This document shows, piece by piece, positions 1-7,900 of a stretch of 64,000 nt of DNA (positions within the stretch are counted from its first letter, which is position 1; each line of letters opens with the position of its first letter). This stretch comes from Gemmatimonadota bacterium (GTDB lineage: Bacteria; Gemmatimonadota; Gemmatimonadetes; Longimicrobiales; Gaopeijiaceae), in assembly GCA_029262115.1 (NCBI GenBank), contig JAJCZZ010000016.1, positions 1-64,000 on the forward strand, in the 5' to 3' direction. Below the pieces are notes generated by a model, which worked only from the letters and a program-made list of their open reading frames with translations, was not told the DNA's origin and did not search any database. A program made the position numbers and the translations under genes.

Positions 1-1
1 G

Positions 2-433
2 CGCAGAACGCGAACCATTCCGCCCGCGCTCCGGCGTGCGCTCGAGGTCCGCGACCGGGGCTGCCGCTTCCCGGGCTGCGGCCTCCGCTTCACCGACGCG
101 CACCACGTCCGCCACTGGGCCGACGGAGGCGAGACCTCGCTCGCTAATTGCCTCTTGTTATGCCGCCCCCATCATCGGCTCGTGCACGAGGGCGGATGGC
201 GGGTCGAGTGGTGGGGCGAGGGACGACCGGCGTTCCACGATGTCCGAGGCGGCGTCCATTTCGAGGGGCGCTGGCAGCCGCCCCAACTCGACGAGTCCGC
301 CGTCCACGCCCTCCTCGAGCAGAACCGACGCCAGGGCGTCGATCCCGACGCGAGAACAGCCGGCGCCCGTTGGAAGCGCGAGTCCGACATCCCCGACGAC
401 GTCTACTTCGGAGCGCTCGAAGCCATGGGCTGA
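2..433 (+). CDS. HNH endonuclease domain protein, C-terminal part (cut by window start)
   Basis: The frame is open from the first bases of the window to a TGA at 431-433, so the start and N-terminal part lie outside. The visible 143 residues begin with a Cys-containing stretch (RGCRFPGCG), followed by [13 protein letters not shown] and [14 protein letters not shown]. These are the zinc-binding cysteines and the HNH catalytic core as found at the C-terminus of DUF222/13E12-type HNH proteins, a family of presumed nucleases often linked to mobile DNA. The roughly 80 residues after the core are charged and carry no motif I recognise. Substrate and partner are unknown. The HNH assignment is secure; the full architecture cannot be seen. 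Confidence 0.85.
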   Translation, partial: RRTRTIPPALRRALEVRDRGCRFPGCGLRFTDAHHVRHWADGGETSLANCLLLCRPHHRLVHEGGWRVEWWGEGRPAFHDVRGGVHFEGRWQPPQLDESAVHALLEQNRRQGVDPDARTAGARWKRESDIPDDVYFGALEAMG

Positions 434-445
434 AGGGCGGGTGAC

Positions 446-967
446 TCAGCCGACCTCAACCTCGTGCCGCTCCAGCCATCCCTTTCGCTCTTGATCGTCC
501 GAAGGAGGTCGCGCACGAGCGCCCAAAACGCCGCCGAATGATCGCGATGCCGAAGGCGACAGATCTCGTGGACGACGACGTACTCGAAGACGGGTCGCAG
601 GACCCGGGACAGCTTTCGGTCCAGGCGTATCACTCGGTCTCGACCGCAACTGCCCCACACGGTCTTCTGGTCCTGCACGACGACGGTTTGAGGGACGAGT
701 TCCTGGGCCGATCCGTGGTGCCGGATGATCGAGTACGCGTCCTCGAGATCGGGTGACTTCGGAGTCCTGGGTCCCCGCGGGAACGATCACTACGACGCCG
801 GCCGGAGTTGCCTCGAAGCGTTGCCGCGATGCGCGGGTGCTCTCCCGGACTTCGTAGGGAACGCGCCGCCAACCGATCCCCAGTACGGGTATCAGCCGGT
901 CCGCACGTAGTGCTTGATCGCGTAGTCTCCAACGCGGTCCGGAAGCTCCTTCAGGACTTAGGTCCAA
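446..967 (-). pseudogene. Frameshifted DUF45 (YgjP/SprT-like) metallopeptidase
   Basis: Three blocks of one DUF45 protein lie in two frames. The N-terminal block (GWRRVPYEVRES to VPAGTQDSEV) is in one frame. From about 750 downward the similarity continues one base out of phase (DLEDAYSIIRHH, then WGSCGRDRVIRLD, VVVHEICRLRHRDHS and FWALVRDLL). Near 499-504 it returns to the first frame (DDQERKGWLERHE). The family zinc site HExxH is HEICR here, a CAC to CGC type change that removes the second zinc histidine. Two frameshifts plus a lost ligand indicate a decayed gene rather than one sequencing error. The true start is uncertain because no clear ribosome site was found. Confidence 0.7.
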
Positions 968-1102
968 AAGCCGGCTTGATACGACTCACGCGTCAGCTAT
1001 TGATTTGCGGACCTGTGGCAGGAGGGTGAGGCAGTGAGACCGTGGCTCGGACGAGGCGGGCACCCGGTTCCGTGCCACGGCAACCGAGGCGTGCGCGGGC
1101 TC

Positions 1103-2563
1103 TCAGCCGCCGCCGCGCGACAGCACGTAGTGTGACCCTACCCCGTCGACATGCAACGCCGTCGGCACGCCGTCCACCGACGTGAACGTGTAGCGGGACG
1201 GTCCCCGCCCCCAGACGCCATCTCCCAAATAGGTGAGGGTCTGCGCCTCACCGGCCGCACCTGCCGGGCGCACAGCCAGCGCACCGTTGACGACACTGAC
1301 TTCGAGCGTCAGCGGACGACCGCGCGCAGGGCCCGTGTACGTCCCCGCGTACCGGGCCGCGTCTTCCGTGAAGCGCTCGGGCCTCGGAGGAGACTCGGGG
1401 CCGAGGACCGCTTCCACGATCTTCGCGGACAAGCCGCCTGGCCCGACGGGCCCGACGCTATTCTGCAGGACCACCACGAGAAGGTCGTCGTCCGGGAAGT
1501 ACTGGGCGTCCGAGAGGAAGCCGTTGATCCCACCGCCGTGCGCGATGACCCGAGACTCACCCCGGAGCCGGACTCCGAGCCCCATGGCGTAGCGGGTGGC
1601 GGAACCATCCACGAGAGGCATCGGCGTCGTCATTATCGCGTAGGCTGCGTCTGGTAACACCCGGCCTCCGTGGAGGGCCTGATTCCAGCGCACGAGGTCG
1701 CCCACCGTCGAACAGAGCGAACCGGCCGCATAGGGCCAGCGGTGGTCCAGGTAGTCCTTGACGCGGAGACCCTGCGGTGTGGCATGGTACCCGTGCGCGC
1801 GACGCTCGATGACGGTACTCGGATCGCAGTACGATGAGCGTGCCATTCCCTGCGCTTCGAACAGGTGCTGCTGAACGTACTCCTCGTACGGCATGCCGCT
1901 GACCGCTTCGACGATGCGCCCAACGATGAAGTACGCGGAGTTGTTGTAGATCAGCGCTGTGCCAGGCTCGAAGTCGAACGGCTCCGCGGCGATCAGGCTC
2001 AGGAGCGAATCCCGGGGTAGAGCCTGCACGGACAGGGCTCCGAATCCGGGCATCTCCGTATATCCCTTGATTCCCGACGTGTGGTCGAGAAGCCGCCGCA
2101 GCGGAATCTCCCGTCCGCCGGTGTTGTAGTCCGGAAGGTAGTCGGTGAAGGGGGCATCGAGATCCAGTAGCCCCTGGTCGACGAGTTGGAGGACCGCCGC
2201 AGCTGTGAACTGCTTCGTCACGGACCCGATTTCATACACGGCGTCACCGTCCGCCGGGGTCGGCACATCCCACTCGACATCTGCGTACCCGTATCCCTCC
2301 ATGAGGAGCGTGTCCCCACGGTGGACAACCGCGACGGAGACGCCGGGAACAGCCTCACTCGCCACGTGGGCTTCCGCCAGAGAGTCGAGGACCGACCGGA
2401 GGTGGGCGGGCGCCATCTGGCTGACCGCATCCCCCGGCTGAGTCAGGACGAGGGCGCTGAGCGCCAACGCCCACAACGGGAGCGCGCGCGACGGCGCGAC
2501 GGACGCGAAGCAGCGCCGCGGCACCTCGTACGGTGCAGAAGACACTCCCATCGATCGACCCAT
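1103..2563 (-). CDS. Secreted serine hydrolase, beta-lactamase/penicillin-binding family (class C fold)
   Basis: A 486-residue protein. I start it at the second of two adjacent ATGs because AGGAGG (2571-2576) lies 7 bases upstream; longer starts have no such site. Residues 20-50 hold a basic stretch, a hydrophobic segment and AVSQM, consistent with export. The active-site serine motif SVTK is at about 114-117, YNN at about 206-208, and HGGG at about 342, replacing KTG. This is the usual pattern of esterase/DD-peptidase members of the family. A C-terminal domain of about 100 residues resembles the beta-barrel extension of such hydrolases. The natural substrate cannot be told. It diverges from a PadR regulator and probably shares its control region. 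Confidence 0.88.
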   Translation of the reverse strand: MGRSMGVSSAPYEVPRRCFASVAPSRALPLWALALSALVLTQPGDAVSQMAPAHLRSVLDSLAEAHVASEAVPGVSVAVVHRGDTLLMEGYGYADVEWDVPTPADGDAVYEIGSVTKQFTAAAVLQLVDQGLLDLDAPFTDYLPDYNTGGREIPLRRLLDHTSGIKGYTEMPGFGALSVQALPRDSLLSLIAAEPFDFEPGTALIYNNSAYFIVGRIVEAVSGMPYEEYVQQHLFEAQGMARSSYCDPSTVIERRAHGYHATPQGLRVKDYLDHRWPYAAGSLCSTVGDLVRWNQALHGGRVLPDAAYAIMTTPMPLVDGSATRYAMGLGVRLRGESRVIAHGGGINGFLSDAQYFPDDDLLVVVLQNSVGPVGPGGLSAKIVEAVLGPESPPRPERFTEDAARYAGTYTGPARGRPLTLEVSVVNGALAVRPAGAAGEAQTLTYLGDGVWGRGPSRYTFTSVDGVPTALHVDGVGSHYVLSRGGG

Positions 2564-2684
2564 CATCCGGCCTCCTCTGGCCCTGACCACCCATACGCGC
2601 CTCGACTCGTCGTATAGAGTTCGCTCGCAAGCCTCTCGGGTCAACCACGGTTGCGCGTCTTTTTCCCGGCCACAGCGAAACAAC

Positions 2685-2740
2685 TCTCCTCGACAGTTCA
2701 GGAGAGCCCATCTAGCCTATCTCCTAAGATGACCAGGAGA
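2685..2740. promoter_or_regulatory. Twin palindromic operator between serine hydrolase and padR
   Basis: Two copies of the same inverted repeat, TCTCCT-N9-AGGAGA, occur at 2685-2705 and 2720-2740, exactly 35 bases apart. The spacers differ in sequence but both are 9 bases. The right arm of the second copy also serves as the ribosome-binding site of the padR gene (start 2745). PadR proteins are dimeric winged-helix repressors that bind palindromes and commonly repress their own gene, so autoregulation, and possibly control of the divergent hydrolase, is the simplest reading. Binding is inferred. Confidence 0.6.
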
Positions 2741-2744
2741 GCGG

Positions 2745-3086
2745 ATGTCAGAACAGGCCGATTTGTTGCTGGGTACGTTGGACCTCCTGATTCTCAAGGC
2801 CGTGTCCCCGGGGAGTGTCCACGGGTACGGGGTCCTGCTTCGCATCGAGGAGATCTCCGGCGGTAAACTTCAGATTCAGCAGGGCGCGCTGTATCCCGCG
2901 CTCTACCGACTCGAGCACCAGGGTCTCATCGAGAGCGAATGGGGCCGATCTGACAACAACCGTCGAGCCAAGTTCTACCACCTGACCGGGGCTGGCCAGA
3001 CCAGGTTCGGTGAGGATGAGGCGGGATGGCATCGGCTGATTGGTGCCATGTCGTCCGCGCTATCCGCAGCGTCCGGAGGGTCGTGA
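2745..3086 (+). CDS. PadR family transcriptional regulator
   Basis: A 113-residue protein beginning MSEQADLLLGTLDLLILKAV and continuing with HGYGVLLRIEEIS, GALYPALYRLEHQGLI and a wing segment ending in YHLTGAGQ. This is the complete PadR winged helix-turn-helix with the short C-terminal dimerisation helix of the small subfamily. The start follows AGGAGA by 4 bases. The ligand is unknown. In this type of genome such PadR genes often sit beside ABC-type permeases; here the neighbour is instead a divergent secreted serine hydrolase, and two identical palindromes precede the start. It probably represses itself. Confidence 0.92.
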   Translation: MSEQADLLLGTLDLLILKAVSPGSVHGYGVLLRIEEISGGKLQIQQGALYPALYRLEHQGLIESEWGRSDNNRRAKFYHLTGAGQTRFGEDEAGWHRLIGAMSSALSAASGGS

Positions 3087-3096
3087 TGGCGCCGCC

Positions 3097-3462
3097 CTAC
3101 CCCCTCCCCGCCAACAACTCCCCAAGCTCCCGCTCCAGGATCGGCTTCGATACCAGGCCGGTGAGCTGGAAGAGCGGCTCACCGTCGCGGAAGAAGATGA
3201 GCGTCGGAATCGAGCGGATCTCGAAACGCCCGGCCGTCTCCGGGGCCTGATCCGTATCGACCTTGGCCACCGTCACGCCGCGGTCCTCGAAGTCGATGGC
3301 GATCTCGTTCAGGATCGGCTCCATCATCCGACACGGGCCGCACCAAGGGGCCCAAAAATCGACCACCGTCACACCGTCGGCACCCAGTACGCGATCGTCG
3401 AAGTCATCGTCACCGAGGTGAACGATCGGGGCTGCGACCGCTGGCTTCTTTCGGAAGAACAT
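3097..3462 (-). CDS. Thioredoxin family protein
   Basis: A 121-residue thioredoxin. The fold is complete: VTVVDFWAPWCGPCRMM with the redox pair Cys41/Cys44, and the cis-proline in SIPT near residue 86. The ATG at 3462 is preceded by GGAGAG; a longer reading upstream has no ribosome site and no family similarity. There is no signal peptide, so it is cytoplasmic. About 20 residues precede the core (FFRKKPAVAAPIVHL), slightly more than in a minimal thioredoxin. The role would be disulfide reduction of cytoplasmic proteins; whether it is the main thioredoxin cannot be told. It converges on padR. Confidence 0.93.
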   Translation of the reverse strand: MFFRKKPAVAAPIVHLGDDDFDDRVLGADGVTVVDFWAPWCGPCRMMEPILNEIAIDFEDRGVTVAKVDTDQAPETAGRFEIRSIPTLIFFRDGEPLFQLTGLVSKPILERELGELLAGRG

Positions 3463-3571
3463 GGCTCTCCGTCCATCGTGGGATGGTTCTGCAACCGCCG
3501 AACGCACGCGGGAGTTCCCCACGAGCACCATGCCCGCCGGTCATCTGGTGGGCCGACCGGCACAGCAGTGC

Positions 3572-3880
3572 TCAACTGTGGTCGTTCAGTTGAAATACCG
3601 GAAGGTTGGATGGACTCGGGATGCGTCGGTCGTTCGTGAGAAGCGAGCCACACCGCATCCGCAGACCAGCGGCCACCTGGAGCGCATCGGGCGGCTTGAT
3701 CCCATGGGACGCGCGAAGCCGTGCGGCCGCCCGCAGGAGTGATCGGTCGAGGTCCACGAGCGTGAGCCCACGACTGCGTGTCAGAAGCGCCTCGTACCGG
3801 TCCGCGAGCGCCCGGTCCCCGTGGCGATAAGGCACGACCAGGACCTCGAGGAGGGTGATACCTTCGGCGCCTTCGTCTCT
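3572..3880 (-). pseudogene. N-terminally deleted PIN-domain (VapC-like) toxin remnant
   Basis: Immediately after the antitoxin stop codon, in the same frame, comes the C-terminal two thirds of a PIN ribonuclease: EGITLLEVLVVPYRHGDRA, then LTLVDLDRSLLRAAARLR, IKPPDALQVAAG and LLTNDRR. PIN toxins begin with a DxxxL/V segment carrying the first catalytic aspartate, about 50-60 residues before ITLLEV; that part is absent. Only a GTG near 3835 could start translation, giving 87 residues without the first acidic residues. I read this as a deletion of about 150-180 bases that disarmed the toxin while keeping the antitoxin. Confidence 0.65.
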
Positions 3881-4063
3881 TCAGGTCAGAGCTCCTGACC
3901 AAGGCCTTCGAGGTCCAATATGGACAACGGGCTCGGGTTCTTCCAGGATCTGCTCGAGCAGGTGCGTTACCTGCTGCGCCATTGACCGATGCTCCCGCCG
4001 GGCACGCTCCTTGAGCCTCCGGAGCAGCGGTTCAGGAAAGTTCTTGATGTTCAGCGTCGCCAT
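3881..4063 (-). CDS. Ribbon-helix-helix antitoxin (VapB/FitA-like)
   Basis: A 60-residue protein starting MATLNIKNFPEPLLRRLKER, the typical beta-strand plus helix of FitA-type ribbon-helix-helix antitoxins, with SMAQQVTHLLEQIL forming the second helix. The ATG is preceded by AGGAGGAG. The protein ends in RRPWSGALT, directly before the toxin remnant, so the last residues may be altered by the deletion that removed the toxin front. The DNA-binding half looks intact, and a perfect palindrome lies just upstream of the start. It would normally neutralise a PIN toxin and repress its own operon; with the partner broken, only the repressor role can remain. Confidence 0.75.
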   Translation of the reverse strand: MATLNIKNFPEPLLRRLKERARREHRSMAQQVTHLLEQILEEPEPVVHIGPRRPWSGALT

Positions 4064-4070
4064 GGCTCCT

Positions 4071-4090
4071 CCTATTTGGAGGCAAATAGG
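4071..4090. promoter_or_regulatory. Perfect palindrome, probable antitoxin operator
   Basis: CCTATTTG and CAAATAGG form an uninterrupted 8-base inverted repeat around a 4-base centre. It lies 7 bases upstream of the antitoxin ATG on the minus strand and is AT-rich in a GC-rich region. Position, symmetry and the ribbon-helix-helix protein downstream make it the likely autoregulatory site. Confidence 0.6.
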
Positions 4091-4323
4091 TGACGCCCGA
4101 GGAAGGGCGCGAGGCAGCCGCCGCACAGACGGTGGCGATCTCCGGCCGTCGCCGGTGCCACGACGACACACACGACTCGAATGCGGTGCGATGGGAATCA
4201 TACGCCCGAGCCACCGAATGAAAAGGCATGGAAGATCCCCTCTGTGTGCGACATTGCTAGGGATCTCTATCTTCAAGGCACCGCGGCGGCGACACCGCGG
4301 ACTCACCCAGCTGAGCGTATCCC

Positions 4324-4968
4324 TTGACCGTTCGTCCGCTTCGCGTCTGCATCTCCCTGGCGGTAGCCGCCGTGCTCCCCGCCGCCTTCGGGCCCGCCAA
4401 TGCCGAGGCCCAGGAGGAAGTCGATGACACGGCGTCCATCGAGGTGGGCGCGGGCTTCCAGGCAACTTCGATTCGGGGAGATCTCGCCTGGTTGGGTGGT
4501 GGGACCTTGCTCTTCCGTATCGGCGATTTCCTCCAGGTGGGTGGCGGGGGATGGCTGCTCCTCAGAGACCACGCACTCAGCCGGGAGTCGGCAGACGGGG
4601 GCCTCAAACTGAGGATGTCATACGGGGGCCTCGTGGCAGGAGGATCCCTCGTCGATGCCGGGAGAATGCGATTCGACGTACGCGCGCTGGTCGGCGCCGG
4701 CACTGCCCGGATCAAAGTACGGGTCGAATCGGCCGACGGGGCCAAAGTACCGGTCGAGTTGGCCGAACGGGCCGCGGACAACTTCTTCGTGGTAGAACCG
4801 CAGCTCGGGCTCACGATGCCGATCGACGAGCGCTGGCGGGCACGGCTGACCGTGGGGTACCGAAAGGCCTACGGCGTCGAGGACGTCTTCAATGTGACGG
4901 CCGGACAGGTGAGTGGCGGCTCCGCGGGGGTCGTGGTCGTCTTCGACGGCTTCGGCCAGCGGAGGTAG
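4324..4968 (+). CDS. Small secreted outer-membrane beta-barrel-like protein
   Basis: A 214-residue protein with an N-terminal signal peptide (hydrophobic ISLAVAAVLPAAFG, then NAEAQ). The rest alternates polar and hydrophobic residues with many glycines and ends in GGSAGVVVVFDGF, which fits an outer-membrane beta-barrel of about 8 strands. I recognise no named family. An in-frame stop at 4312-4314 leaves TTG at 4324 as the first usable start, and no convincing ribosome site precedes it, so the start is weak. It converges on the glutamate dehydrogenase gene, 7 bases away. Function unknown. Confidence 0.65.
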   Translation: MTVRPLRVCISLAVAAVLPAAFGPANAEAQEEVDDTASIEVGAGFQATSIRGDLAWLGGGTLLFRIGDFLQVGGGGWLLLRDHALSRESADGGLKLRMSYGGLVAGGSLVDAGRMRFDVRALVGAGTARIKVRVESADGAKVPVELAERAADNFFVVEPQLGLTMPIDERWRARLTVGYRKAYGVEDVFNVTAGQVSGGSAGVVVVFDGFGQRR

Positions 4969-4975
4969 CCGCCTC

Positions 4976-7900
4976 TCACCGTCGGTGGAAGCGTTCGGAC
5001 AACGCCGACAACTCCCGGACTGCGACGGTCGCCGCCGCAAGACTCTCCTCACCCTCCGCTTTGATCTCCTCGACGACCGCTGAGAAGCGCTCCACGGCGG
5101 CAGCGTGACTCTCCAGTACGGTCCGGGTCACGCCGCGAGGATCAGTCACCGCCCCGTCCTCACGCAGGACCTTCAGGACCAACCGCCGGTGCGCTCCGGA
5201 CAGATCCTCCGTGAGGAGTTGCGCCGCCCGCTGCTGCCATGAGTCGTCCCCGGCGGCAGCGAAGGCGACGCGCCGGAGCCACGGCAAGTTGAAGAGTCCC
5301 GATACGGCATAGAACGCCTTCCCGGTCGCGACCTCTTCGGTCTCCGCCTCGCGCGCGATGTTCGCGATCTCGAGAAGCTGGTCGAGGAAGCGAAGGGTGA
5401 TGAGCCGTCGCGAGAACCCTTCCTCCGCGCCCAATGCCTGGATCTCTTTCACCCGTGCCTCGAAGAGCGAGCGCTCCTCGCCGTCGACGATGGCCGCGAA
5501 GTCTTCGCGTAGACTGGCCAGCGCGCGTGCGTTCTCCTTCACCAGACTTCCCGGAGGGGTGCCCGGGTCCGTGTTCTGCAGTACCCACCGGGTGGTGCGG
5601 TCGAGGACGCGCGTCAACCCGAGAAGCCACCGGTACGTCACCCGCGAGTTCAGCGCACTCTGCTGCTTGGCCATCTCTTTGAGGAGCGTCCGATGCTCCG
5701 CGAGCCGTGAGGCGACCAACCACGCCCGCGCGACTTCCTCCGCGCTACGCCCGGTGTCCCGGATGACTCGTCCCACGAAGCCCGCGCCCATCAGATCCAC
5801 GAGGTCGTTCGTGATCTGACTCACGACGATCTCCCGCCTGAGGCGGTGGTCCCAGAGAACCTCGTGCCCGGCGGCCGCCACGGCTTTGGCCGGGAAGTAC
5901 GCGGTGAGGTAGTCCTCCCCCACAGCGTCGTCCGCGAGCCCCCCCCTCAGGAGCCGCGTCTTGAGCGCCAACTTCGAGTACGCGAGGAGCACGCAGAGTT
6001 CGGGGCGCACGAGCGTCCGGCCACGATCCCGCCGCTCGACCAGCACGTCCAGCGTGGGTAGAGATTCCGACATCCGGTCCAGTTCGCCCGTCTTCTCCAA
6101 CGCGAACATCAGGTCCCGAAGGTCGTCGGCCGACTCCTTCACCCGGAGTTCATCCAGCGAGATGGCCAGGCTCTGCGACCGATTGTCGTCGAGCACCAAT
6201 TGCGCCACGGACTCGGTCAGCTCTTCCAGAAGCTCGTTACGCTCGGACTCGGTCATGCCCCCCGACGCCACGACAGGCGCGAGGAGGATCTTGAGGTTCA
6301 CCTCATGATCGGACATGTCCACGCCGCCCGAATTGTCCAGCGCATCCGTATTGATGCGGCCCCCGTTCAGCGCAAACTGGATCCGGGCGCGCTGGGTCAG
6401 CCCGAGGTTACCCCCTTCGCCGACGACTTCGCACCTCAGCTCCGGAGCGTCGATCCGCACCGCGTCGTTCGCTGGATCACCCGCGTCCGTGTCGGTCTCC
6501 GTAGTCGCCTTCACGTACGTCCCGATCCCGCCGTTCCAGAGCAGTTCGACCGGGGCCTTCAACACGGCCCGAACGAGCGTCTCACCGTCCATCACGGAGC
6601 CTTCCTCGTCGGGAATCCCCAGCGCTTTCCGCGCCTCGGGTGACAGTTCGACCTCCTTCGAGGTTCTCGGGACAATCATCCCTCCTTCGCTGAGGAGCGA
6701 CTGATCGTACGCGTCCCAACTCGACCGGCCCAGCGCGAACATTCGCGCGCGTTCCGCGAAGCCGGTCGCCTCGTCCGGAGTCGGATCGATGAAGACGTGC
6801 CGGTGATCGAACGCCGCAATGAGCCGAATCTTCTCGGACAGGAGCATTCCGTTCCCGAAGACATCACCACTCATGTCTCCGATGCCGACAACCGTGAACG
6901 GCTCCGACTGGATATCCTTGTCCTTTTCGCGGAAATGACGCTTCACGCACTCCCAAGCGCCCCGCGCCGTGATGCCCACTTCCTTGTGGTCGTACCCGTT
7001 GCTCCCCCCGGACGCGAAGGCATCGTCCAGCCAGAAGTCGTATTCGGCTGACACCGCGTTGGCGGTATCCGAGAACGTGGCGGTGCCCTTGTCGGCAGCG
7101 ACGACCAGATATGGGTCCGGCTGGTCGTAGGCGACGACCGCCTCCGGCGGCACCGTTCCGCCCTGACCATCGTAGTCGTCCGTCAGGTCGAGAAGACCAC
7201 GCACGAGCGTCTGGTACTGCGCCCTCGCTTCCTCGAACCGTTCCTCGGGATCCTCACTCTCCCAGCGGGTGACGAAGCCACCCTTTGACCCACCTGGCAC
7301 GATGACCGCGTTCTTCACGACCTGGGTCCTTACGAGCCCCATGATCTCGGTGCGGAAGTCATCCGGTCGATCGCTCCACCGGATGCCTCCCCGAGCCACA
7401 CGTGACCCCCGGAGGTGGACACCTTCCATCCGCGCGGAGTGCACCCAGACCTCGTACATCAGGGCGGTGCGGGAGAGGAAGTCCAGGTCGCGGCACGAGA
7501 ACTTGAAAGAGATGTACGGAACGCCACCCGATCGGAACGTCGCCGCCGCCCCTCCGTGCCGGTAGAAGTTGGTGCGTACCGTCGCGTGGATGAGCTGCTG
7601 AAGCCGCCTGAGGGCGCGGTCATCCGCCAGGGACGCGACGCTCTGTAGCGATGTGTGGAACGATGTACGGAGGTCTTCCACAGCGATGAGGCGGTGAGCG
7701 AGCGCGGCAAAGGCTTGCGGCTGGAAGCACGTGCGGAAGAGCTCGAACAAATCCCGGGCGATCCCAGGATGCTTCACGAGAGCGGCCGGAAGCGACAGCC
7801 GCGACGGCACGGCCCCGATCTGGAAGGCGTAGCCCGTATACGCCCGAAGCACGTCGACCTCACGCCAATGCAGCCCTGCCGCGACCACCAGACGGTTCAA

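Noticed and set aside
446-967. Programmed frameshifting in the DUF45 gene.
   Set aside because: Two shifts are needed, no slippery heptamer is evident, and the zinc site is also broken; decay is simpler.
3881-3883. UGA between antitoxin and PIN remnant as a second selenocysteine codon.
   Set aside because: It is the natural antitoxin end, the following part lacks the toxin N-terminus, and PIN toxins have no catalytic cysteine there.
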